A DNA stretch of 12,516 nt from NCBI GenBank assembly GCA_947258805.1, contig CAMYJV010000156.1, positions 1 to 12,516 on the forward strand, read 5' to 3'. This document shows positions 5,875 through 12,516 of this stretch, piece after piece. Numbering within the stretch: position 1 is the first letter of the stretch; each line of letters opens with the position of its first letter. The notes under the pieces are model-generated. The model did not search any database. It had not been told where the DNA came from and saw only the letters and a list, made by a program, of their open reading frames with translations. Source of the DNA: an uncultured Gammaproteobacteria bacterium (GTDB lineage Bacteria; Pseudomonadota; Gammaproteobacteria; GCA-2729495). The translations under genes were made by a program, and so were the position numbers.

Positions 5875-6845
5875 ACGCCCCGGTATCCCGTCGGCAGTCG
5901 GGCATCGCGGCCCTTACCGCGATGCTGGTCGTAGCCCTGGCTACGGTGTTGGCAGTCGAACTGTTGTGGAACACCAGTCTCGATCTGCGCCGGACGCAAA
6001 ACCTGCTGGAACGTGACCAGGCGATACAAATCGGGGTAGGTTTGGAATTGCTGGCGGGCGAACTACTGCGGGTGGACTTCGAAGACGACCCCAACATCGA
6101 CTCGTTGAGCGAGCGATGGGCCGAGGAATATGGCTTTCCCTTCGAAGGCGGCAATGTGGTGGGCCGACTGGAAGACATGCAGGGCCGCTTTAACCTGAAC
6201 TCACTGGTCAACGAGCGCGGCCAGAGAGTGCCAGATGCCGCCGCCCAGTTTCGCCGCCTGGTCGAGGTCGTAGTGGCCGGCGATAGCGATCTCACGGTGG
6301 ACCCGGAGAGTGTAGTGGATGCGGTGGTGGACTGGCTCGACCCGAATACTCTGCCGGACGGCATCGGTGGCGCCGAAGACGGCGTGTATACCAATCTCAC
6401 GCCGCCCTATCGCGCCGCCAACTTCTGGTTCACCACCACGTCGGAACTCCTGGCCGTGGATAACGTGACGCCGGATCTGTATACCCGGCTGACCGGCCTG
6501 GTGGCCGCACTGCCACCGCGGATTGCGACACCGGTGAACGTCAACACCGCCTTGCCTGAGGTCTTGCGGACCCTGGCCCAGGACATCAGCGCCAGCGACG
6601 TGGAAACGTGGGTGGAAAGCCGCGAGTCAGCGCCCTTCGAAACCCGTGACGAGTTCCTTGAGCAGGCCGGGGACATTTTCACAGAAGACAACCCGGCGCC
6701 GGCTCTGGAGACCGGCAGCCAGTGGTTTGGGCTGACTGTGATCGTGTCCGTTGGTTCTACCCGGCTGGCCATGTACAGTCTCCTCGAACGCAACGCCCAG
6801 AATGGCGGTGTGACCGCGAGACTCCGCGCCTTCGATACCCCGTAA
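5871..6845 (+). CDS. gspK: Minor pseudopilin GspK, pseudopilus tip protein
   Basis: The 324-residue protein is full length for GspK. The leader MNAPVSRRQSG is followed by I-A-A-L-T-A-M-L-V-V-A-L. The usual Glu5 is replaced by Thr16, which is normal for GspK, the only pseudopilin without it. The DMQGRFNLNSLVNERGQ segment and the later VNVNTALPEVLRTLA motif, part of the helical insert domain, are typical. GspK caps the pseudopilus and is thought to start its assembly and limit its length. The GTG start overlaps gspJ by four bases. No internal deletion was noticed. It is followed three bases later by gspL. Confidence 0.95.
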   Translation: MNAPVSRRQSGIAALTAMLVVALATVLAVELLWNTSLDLRRTQNLLERDQAIQIGVGLELLAGELLRVDFEDDPNIDSLSERWAEEYGFPFEGGNVVGRLEDMQGRFNLNSLVNERGQRVPDAAAQFRRLVEVVVAGDSDLTVDPESVVDAVVDWLDPNTLPDGIGGAEDGVYTNLTPPYRAANFWFTTTSELLAVDNVTPDLYTRLTGLVAALPPRIATPVNVNTALPEVLRTLAQDISASDVETWVESRESAPFETRDEFLEQAGDIFTEDNPAPALETGSQWFGLTVIVSVGSTRLAMYSLLERNAQNGGVTARLRAFDTP

Positions 6846-6848
6846 AAC

Positions 6849-8096
6849 ATGTCTGAACTGCTCGTCGTCCGCCTCGAGTCCCCCAATCCGGCCACCCGGT
6901 GCTGGCTGGTCGTGGACGAATACGGCACCGTGGTGGAACCCGGCACGGCGTCCCTCGACGATGCGGCCGCCCAGGCTGCCGGTCGCAGGGTAATCGCGCT
7001 GGCACCCGCCACGGAGGTTCTGCGCACGGCGGCCGACGTGCCGGTGCGCAGCCGGCAGAAGCTGGCCCAGCTGCTGCCGTTTGCGATGGAGGAGCAGCTG
7101 GCGGACGACGTGGAGTCGCTCCATTTCGCGGCCGGCAGCGCCCCCGCAGACGCGCCGCTGCCCGTAGGCGTGGTGCGGCGGGAGCAAATGACCGCCTGGC
7201 TGGAAGCCCTGCAGGCCACCGGGCTGGAGGCGGTGGCCCTGTACTCGGAAGCCGACGGCATGGACGAACTGCCGGGCACCGGGGTGTTATTCATCGAGCC
7301 CGGCCGCGCCGTCCTCCGGCGCAGCGATGGCGCCGCGATTACCACCGAGACTGACGGCCTGGAAGCCGCGGTGAGCCTGTGGCTCGCAGCTGCCGGTGAA
7401 GCGGCCACCGGCGCGAACCTGCTCGCCTATGTCGACGCCGCCTGCGAGGCCGACGTGGACGCAAGTCTCGATGCGTTGCGCGCCGAGGTGCACACGCTGG
7501 AAGTCAAGCGGCTCGACGACGGCCTGCTCCCTCGTCTCGCGGCGCTGATTGCGGCCCGGCCGGGCGTGAACCTGATGCAGGGTACGTTCGCACGGCGATC
7601 GAACCTGGGCCGTTACCTGCCGAAGTGGCGCGTGGCGGCAGCCCTTCTGGTCGGCCTTGCAGTACTGGCCACCGGGGCGAAAGTGGCCGAGACCTGGCGC
7701 CTCGGCCGCGAAGCCGAAAACCTGCGGGCAGCCGTAGAACAGGCCTTTCGTTATACCTTCCCCGATGTGCGCCAGGTCCGTGAGGATGTGCGGGCGCAGT
7801 TCGACAGCCAGCTGAAAACCCTGGGCGCGTCGCGCTCCGTTGACAACGCGATGTTCCTCGACGCGTTGCAACTGGTCGCCGGTGCCGTCAGTCAGAATAC
7901 GGCGACGAAACTCGAGGGGGTGGACTACCGCAGCGGCGTGATGGAGCTGCGGCTGCGCGCACCCAGTGTCGAAACCCTGGACAAGATTCAGCGCGACATT
8001 TCCGGCAACGGCCGCTTCGAAGCGGAAATTCAGTCCGCCAACGCCGATGATGGCGCGGTGCTTGGCCGGCTGCGAATTCGCACACCGGAAGCCTGA
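6849..8096 (+). CDS. gspL: Type II secretion inner-membrane platform protein GspL
   Basis: The 415-residue protein has the GspL layout. The cytoplasmic actin-like domain (about 1-240) includes RTAADVPVRSRQKLAQLLPF and the conserved MEEQLADDVESLHFA stretch. One membrane segment follows (about 260-279), then a periplasmic ferredoxin-like domain (about 290-415). The cytoplasmic domain binds the secretion ATPase GspE and the periplasmic part binds GspM, linking ATP hydrolysis to pseudopilus growth. The ATG at 6849 is only three bases after the gspK stop and has no obvious Shine-Dalgarno site, so it may depend on coupling with gspK translation. GspE is not encoded in the window. Confidence 0.94.
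   Translation: MSELLVVRLESPNPATRCWLVVDEYGTVVEPGTASLDDAAAQAAGRRVIALAPATEVLRTAADVPVRSRQKLAQLLPFAMEEQLADDVESLHFAAGSAPADAPLPVGVVRREQMTAWLEALQATGLEAVALYSEADGMDELPGTGVLFIEPGRAVLRRSDGAAITTETDGLEAAVSLWLAAAGEAATGANLLAYVDAACEADVDASLDALRAEVHTLEVKRLDDGLLPRLAALIAARPGVNLMQGTFARRSNLGRYLPKWRVAAALLVGLAVLATGAKVAETWRLGREAENLRAAVEQAFRYTFPDVRQVREDVRAQFDSQLKTLGASRSVDNAMFLDALQLVAGAVSQNTATKLEGVDYRSGVMELRLRAPSVETLDKIQRDISGNGRFEAEIQSANADDGAVLGRLRIRTPEA
8087..8091 (+). promoter_or_regulatory. Ribosome binding site of gspM
   Basis: GGAAG lies six bases before the gspM ATG, inside the last codons of gspL. It decides the start that gives MEALRNWFEQ. Confidence 0.5.
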
Positions 8097-8097
8097 C

Positions 8098-8592
8098 ATG
8101 GAGGCTCTGCGCAACTGGTTCGAACAGCTGGCGGCACGGGAACGCGTGATGGTGAGCGCAGCCGCCGTGCTGCTGATTTTTGCGATCATTTACCTTGCCG
8201 GTTTAAGGCCCCTCCTGATCAGTGCAGAACGCAAGGCCACTGCGGTGGCCAATCAGCGGGAGCTGCTGGCGGATTTGACCCAGGTGGCGGCCCGTCGCGG
8301 CCCGCAACGGGGTGCGGCAGCGGGAGCGGGCGGCAGTGATCAATCTCTCGTGCTGGTGGTCGATCGCACCACGCGCGACAAGGGTCTGGCTGCTTACCTC
8401 AAGCGAAACCAGCCCGACGGCACCGATGCGATACGCCTGCGCTTCGAAGATGCGCCCTTCGACAATCTCCTTAGCTGGCTGGTGGAGATGCAGTCCAGCT
8501 ATGGCGTCGGCGCCATTTCCGCCAACATCGACACCAGCCGCTCACCGGGACGGGTGAACTGCAACCTTGTGCTCAGTCGGGCGGCCGGATAG
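8098..8592 (+). CDS. gspM: Type II secretion inner-membrane platform protein GspM
   Basis: The 164-residue protein begins MEALRNWFEQLAARERVMV, the usual amphipathic GspM N-terminus, followed by one membrane segment at about residues 18-36. The periplasmic part has DRTTRDKGLAAYL and the C-terminal FEDAPFDNLLSWLVEMQ, typical of the GspM ferredoxin-like domain. GspM binds GspL and helps place it in the inner-membrane platform. An Ala/Gly-rich linker (about 73-83) joins the coil to the domain. The start is one base after the gspL stop. The gene ends four bases before the remnant start of gspN. Confidence 0.93.
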   Translation: MEALRNWFEQLAARERVMVSAAAVLLIFAIIYLAGLRPLLISAERKATAVANQRELLADLTQVAARRGPQRGAAAGAGGSDQSLVLVVDRTTRDKGLAAYLKRNQPDGTDAIRLRFEDAPFDNLLSWLVEMQSSYGVGAISANIDTSRSPGRVNCNLVLSRAAG

Positions 8593-8595
8593 ACC

Positions 8596-9176
8596 ATGCC
8601 CCGTGCCAGGCTGTTTGCCGGTTTGGCCTGTTGGGCCGGCTGGCGGGCCAGATTGATACCGTGCTGCCGGAGGGCTTCGCCCGCGGCGAATTCGCCGTCG
8701 GCCTGGGAGGCAGCTTGCAGCTGAAGAATTTCAGCGCGGCGGCGCCGGTAGCAACACTGGCTGCGGCCACCGGAATGGGCCTGCCGGTTCAGGGTGGGCA
8801 GGTTGCAGTGGAACTGACGGCGTTAAAGATCGCCGACAGCTGGCCGCAGCAAGCGATCGGCGAGATCCGGATCGGCGATGTTGCCATGGTCTTTCGCAAT
8901 GGCCAGCCGGTGCAGGACCAGCTGGCCAGCTTCGAATTGCGCTTCAACGCCGACGATGTGCCGGAAGCAGGACCCCTCGAGGGGATGCTGGCCGACCGCG
9001 GCGGCCCGCTGGAAGTGTCGGGTCTCGTGTTGCTGACACCGCCAGCCAACTATGAGCTGTCTGGCCGCGCCACCCCACGGGCTAGCGCGCCGCAGGAAAT
9101 GCAGCAGGCACTCGTCTTGCTGGGCCCCGAAGGCCCCGACGGCAGCCGAGACTTTAGCTTCGCCGGCTCATTCTGA
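8596..9176 (+). pseudogene. gspN: Broken gspN (type II secretion protein N), middle deleted and frame changed
   Basis: From about 8625 the plus strand reads GLLGRLAGQIDTVLPEGF, and it runs to a C-terminus (LLGPEGPDGSRDFSFAGSF) that fits the second half of GspN, with the family pattern DRGGPLEVSGLVLLTPPANYELSGRATPR. That frame has no ATG or GTG start; the only candidate is TTG at 8631. The ATG expected just after gspM (8596) opens a different frame, MPRARLFAGLAC, which looks like a GspN basic start and signal anchor but stops 42 codons later. The region between, which normally holds the rest of the membrane anchor and the GTLWSG-type motif, is missing. I read this as a deletion with a frameshift. 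GspN is absent from some working T2SS, so loss can be tolerated. The 3' end overlaps the convergent helicase gene by nine bases. Confidence 0.7.
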
Positions 9177-12100
9177 CAGCGGCGCTTCATCCAGCGACAC
9201 TTCCGCGAGGCGGGGCAACAACGGAAAATACAGCGCGACCCGGACAGTCTGGCGTCCCGGGTGCAGTTTCGCGATCGCGTCCTTATAGCCTGCCAGCTGC
9301 GCCAGGTAGAGCTGCGCCTGTTCGGCAACGAATTCGTCGTCGCTCTGTCCGGTTGCGGGCTGGCTGATCTTGAAATCGATGATCCAGCGCTGACCGTCGC
9401 TGTCAACAAAGGTCCGGTCGAGTCGTAAATCGAGGAGCTCGCCGGCCTTATTGAGCTGGCTGATCCCGCACTCGCTGTCTGCGTCCGAATGCCTGGCTGA
9501 CAGCAGCCAGCGCCCCTGGTCATCGTCTAGACAGCGGGTCAAGGCTGCGGTGACCCGTTCGCAAGCTAAGTCCAGCTGGCCTGGCGGGGTGCCCTGCCGC
9601 TCGAGCTGCAGACAAATCGTCGGGCGCAGCGCCGCGACCCGATCACTGTCGAAGGCGTCGACCCCCGCCAAGGCGATTTCCTGCAGCCAGCGATGGGCCA
9701 CCGTGCCGGCGTGCCGTGCCCAGCTGGTATTGCCGTCGGCATCGATATCGGCAGCGGCCAGTGTGGCCTGGAGCCAGTCCGGACTGGCGTGGTCCAGGGG
9801 ATTGTCCCAGTGCGCGGGCAACCGGCGCAGCGGCACCTCGAACCATTGCGGGCCGGCGGGCGCTGCTGGTGCGGCGACCGCGCCGCGGGCGGCGGCGAGG
9901 ACCTCGTCGGCGGCGCACGGCCACATGGCCCGCAGTAAGGAACCGGGTGCCGAGTTCACGGTTTCTTCGTCCGCACGGGCCGCCAGGCCGGCGAACAGGT
10001 GCAGGCGCCGGCGGGCGCGCGTGGTGGCAACGTACAGCAAACGTTGCTGCTCGTACGCCGATCGCTGTCCCTCGACACGCCACAGTGCTTCGTAGAGGGG
10101 TTCATGGGTGTCGCCCCTGGCCTGTCTTGGCGCCATGACCAGTTGCGGCGTGCCGTCTACACGGCCCAGCTCGTGCCAGAGCAGCAATGGTCTGTCGTCC
10201 GTGCGCGTGCGTGCATTGAGCGCCGGCAACAACACGGTATCGAACTCCAGACCCTTGGCCTTGTGCATGGTCATCAGCTGCACGCGCAGGTCGTGCACCG
10301 CGCTGCGATTTACCGGCCGCGCGTCGATGCCGGCCAGCAGTTCACCCACCTCCGGGCAGTCGCCCCCGCTATCAATCTCGTCCAGGTAGTCAAAGAACTC
10401 GGCCGCGATTTCCAGCTCGGCCGTGTCGTTCAGGCAGGCGGGCCCGCCAAGACATTGCCACGCGCCTTCCACCAGTTCCCGTAGCGGGCATGCGCCGCGC
10501 CGTTCCAGCCAAGGGCCGAGTCGCCGTCGCCCGCGCTCGGCACGCTGTTGGCCATCTTCGCTCAGCCGGGAGACGCGCTCTTGATCCAGCAGCAGTTCCC
10601 AGACCGCGGTATCCCGATCGTCATTGGCCAGCGCATGCAGATCGGCCAGTGTCAGGCCGCACCACGGAGCGCGCAACACCGCCAGCCACGCGATCCGATC
10701 GGCGGCGTGGGTCAGTGCCCGGGTCAGGGCCAGCAGATCCTGGATGACGCCCTCGCCGCCCAGCAGCTCGAGATCGGGCGCCGAGTAGCCGATGCCGGCG
10801 GCGCGCAGCAGCGGGCCGATGCGGGCAGCATGAGCGCGACTGCGAACTAGGATCCCTACCGTATCCTCTGGCCAGCGCTGCAGGTTGTCGCGCACGATGT
10901 TGACGATAGCGTGCGCATCTTCGTCTGGATCGGTGCCCGTCCGCACATGCCACTGCACGCCCGTGTCTTCTGCGTCGGCCTGGAACGCGCGACTGGGCGC
11001 CAGCGGCACGGCGCCGGTGGCGGGATCTTCCGCAGCCGGCAGGATCCCATCAAAGCAGCGGTTCACCCAGTCGACGATGGCCGGCGCGGAACGAAAGTTG
11101 GTCTCCAGCCGCAGGAACTGCAGCGGGAGGTGATTGATTCCGCCGGCGCGCGTTTCCAGGAAGATGCCAACTTCGGCTTCGCGAAACCGGTAGATCGACT
11201 GCATCGGATCTCCGACCAGGAACAAACTGCGGCCGTCATCCGGTTCCCACCCCGCCGTCAGGCCGCAAAGCAGATCGTATTGTGAGCGGGACGTGTCCTG
11301 AAATTCATCCAGCAGGATGTGCCGCAGCGCGTAGTCCAGGACCAGGCTCAGTTCACCCACCGCGTCATCCTGGCCGAGGCTGGCCAGCGCGTTCGTGGCG
11401 ATCTGTGCAAAGTCAGTTTCCCCGCACCTGTCGAAGACCTGCTGCAACATCGCCGCGGCCAGCGGCAACACTCGGAGCACGGCGATAAGAATTTGCCATT
11501 GCGCGTCGGTGTAGTGCACGTCCGGCAGCTGCTGTACCTCGTGCAACACCTCGGCCAGTGCGTCGTCACCCGCCAGTTGTTCGAGCAGCGCCGCCATGCG
11601 CGCCTTGTGTTCACGCGCCTCCCTTGGGAAACCGCTTCTGACATTGAGTCCCCCGGGCTGGCGCCATCGGCCGGATTTCGTGATCAGCCCCTGGGCCAGG
11701 CCGCGCCACAAACTGACGCACGCGCTGGATGCCGGTGGAAACGCCGGCCCATCGCGCCAGCCGGTTAGTGCCGAAACCTCGCCCGCGGCACCCAGGTTGG
11801 CGCCGGCAAAGGCCAGCAGCTCGCCCAGTTCTGCACGGACTTCGCCCGGCAGGCGCGCATCGGCGTGCTGCAGACTGGCATCGATCAGCCTGCCGATGGC
11901 GGCCTCCAGGGCGGCCCGCCCGGCGGCACTGACTTCACCCGACCCGGTGTGACGGAGCCACTGATCGCGTCGGGCCAGCATGCGTACCAATAAGCCGATC
12001 GCCACCTCGGTGCGATTGTCGCAATGGCGAAGCACGGCCCGTATCGCGTCGCCCGGCGCGCCCGGTTCTGCCGCCAGGCCGAGGGTCTGGCGGGCGGCTT

Positions 12101-12516
12101 CCCGATACAGCGCATCGGGTTTCTCCGTCACCCGGTTCATGGCATTTTGCCCCGCACTCAGCGGGGCGCGACTGCTCAACCACGTGTTGACGGAATCGAT
12201 CGTGCCGATACGCAAACGCCCGGGCTGCTCCGCGAGTCCCCAGCCGAGTTCACTGTCGCGGGCAACCACGGCCTGCGCGAGGTCGAAGCCCTGCCGTAAG
12301 TGCGGCTCGACGGGTTTTTCGTCGGCACGCGCGCGTGCCAACGCGGCCAGGATACGCTCGCGCATTTCCGCGGCCGCTTTGCGGGTAAAGGTAATCGCGA
12401 GAATCTCTTCCGGCTGACGGACCACGGCAAGCAGGCGCAGCAGGCGCTGAATCAGCAGCTCCGTTTTGCCGGAGCCTGCCGGCGCCTGGACCAGGAAGGA
12501 CTGCCCCGGGTCGAGG
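9168..12516 (-). CDS. AddA-like UvrD-family ATP-dependent helicase with C-terminal nuclease, 5' end cut
   Basis: About 1115 residues are visible, counted here from the window edge. Helicase motifs occur in order: Walker A APAGSGKTELL (11-21), TFTRKAAAEM, LRIGTIDSVN, Walker B LLDEFQDTS (to 409), LVGDPMQSIYRFREAEV, LETNFRS, TMHKAKGLEFD and LLYVATTRARRRLHLF. The C-terminus has a PD-(D/E)XK nuclease signature: Asp1033 in LRLDR, then IIDFKIS (Asp1047, Lys1049) and the QLAGY motif, so both activities appear intact. This is the superfamily 1A helicase-nuclease type of AddA/RecB, acting in double-strand break repair. I would expect an AddB-like PD-(D/E)XK protein just upstream, outside the window. 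The open frame reaches the right edge, so only a few N-terminal residues should be missing. It converges on gspN with a 9-base overlap of the stop codons and no visible terminator. Confidence 0.9.
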   Translation of the reverse strand, partial: LDPGQSFLVQAPAGSGKTELLIQRLLRLLAVVRQPEEILAITFTRKAAAEMRERILAALARARADEKPVEPHLRQGFDLAQAVVARDSELGWGLAEQPGRLRIGTIDSVNTWLSSRAPLSAGQNAMNRVTEKPDALYREAARQTLGLAAEPGAPGDAIRAVLRHCDNRTEVAIGLLVRMLARRDQWLRHTGSGEVSAAGRAALEAAIGRLIDASLQHADARLPGEVRAELGELLAFAGANLGAAGEVSALTGWRDGPAFPPASSACVSLWRGLAQGLITKSGRWRQPGGLNVRSGFPREAREHKARMAALLEQLAGDDALAEVLHEVQQLPDVHYTDAQWQILIAVLRVLPLAAAMLQQVFDRCGETDFAQIATNALASLGQDDAVGELSLVLDYALRHILLDEFQDTSRSQYDLLCGLTAGWEPDDGRSLFLVGDPMQSIYRFREAEVGIFLETRAGGINHLPLQFLRLETNFRSAPAIVDWVNRCFDGILPAAEDPATGAVPLAPSRAFQADAEDTGVQWHVRTGTDPDEDAHAIVNIVRDNLQRWPEDTVGILVRSRAHAARIGPLLRAAGIGYSAPDLELLGGEGVIQDLLALTRALTHAADRIAWLAVLRAPWCGLTLADLHALANDDRDTAVWELLLDQERVSRLSEDGQQRAERGRRRLGPWLERRGACPLRELVEGAWQCLGGPACLNDTAELEIAAEFFDYLDEIDSGGDCPEVGELLAGIDARPVNRSAVHDLRVQLMTMHKAKGLEFDTVLLPALNARTRTDDRPLLLWHELGRVDGTPQLVMAPRQARGDTHEPLYEALWRVEGQRSAYEQQRLLYVATTRARRRLHLFAGLAARADEETVNSAPGSLLRAMWPCAADEVLAAARGAVAAPAAPAGPQWFEVPLRRLPAHWDNPLDHASPDWLQATLAAADIDADGNTSWARHAGTVAHRWLQEIALAGVDAFDSDRVAALRPTICLQLERQGTPPGQLDLACERVTAALTRCLDDDQGRWLLSARHSDADSECGISQLNKAGELLDLRLDRTFVDSDGQRWIIDFKISQPATGQSDDEFVAEQAQLYLAQLAGYKDAIAKLHPGRQTVRVALYFPLLPRLAEVSLDEAPLSE

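Noticed and set aside
5871..5960. GspK lacking Glu5 taken as a defective pseudopilin
   Set aside because: GspK proteins normally lack this residue, so it is expected.
6407..7408. A 333-codon open frame on the minus strand opposite gspK and gspL
   Set aside because: Its protein is low-complexity and Ser/Arg/Ala-rich, and both gspK and gspL on the other strand are clear homologues.
8596..8724. Small separate gene starting at the ATG after gspM
   Set aside because: It is best explained as the remaining N-terminus of gspN read out of frame after a deletion; beyond the first dozen residues it has no membrane segment or other feature.
9451..12417. Many plus-strand open frames across the helicase gene
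   Set aside because: All are shadows of the minus-strand helicase, which has ordered motifs along its whole length.

Overview
The window reads as chromosomal DNA of a GC-rich gammaproteobacterium. The evidence is a fabG-acpP-fabF cluster with FabF and AcpP close to E. coli types, a gspGHIJKLM(N) type II secretion (T2SS) operon, a rhombosortase, and an AddA-like helicase-nuclease. I cannot name the genus from sequence alone. No tRNA, rRNA, insertion sequence, CRISPR array or phage gene was seen, and there is no gene-free stretch longer than about 140 bases.

Region 1 (1-2976, minus strand) is a fatty-acid and folate block in transcription order fabG, acpP, fabF, pabB, with pabB cut by the left window edge. 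plsX, fabH and fabD, which usually precede fabG, are absent. A perfect TATAAT lies just upstream of fabG. FabG is unusual: it lacks about 45 residues that include most of the glycine-rich NADP-binding loop, yet the frame is intact and the catalytic Asn, Ser, Tyr and Lys remain.

Region 2 (3038-3741) is a rhombosortase gene (rrtA, minus strand) divergent from the T2SS operon. An extended -10 promoter (TGcTACAAT) for the T2SS operon overlaps the region just before the rrtA start. Rhombosortases process GlyGly-CTERM proteins, which are typically T2SS cargo, so the pairing makes functional sense.

Region 3 (3742-9176, plus strand) encodes the pseudopilins GspG, H, I, J and K, then the inner-membrane platform proteins GspL and GspM, in a tight operon with several overlapping start and stop codons. 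GspH carries an acidic insert. GspN is broken: a plausible N-terminus is in one frame and the conserved C-terminal body in another, with the middle missing. gspC, D, E and F are not here and must lie elsewhere if the system works.

Region 4 (9168-12516, minus strand) is a large UvrD/AddA-type ATP-dependent helicase with a C-terminal PD-(D/E)XK nuclease. It converges on gspN with a 9-base overlap and runs off the right edge just before its Walker A motif.

The most notable signals are the two separate deletions (fabG in frame, gspN out of frame) within 6 kb, and the rhombosortase-T2SS linkage. I did not find a convincing wholly new system.
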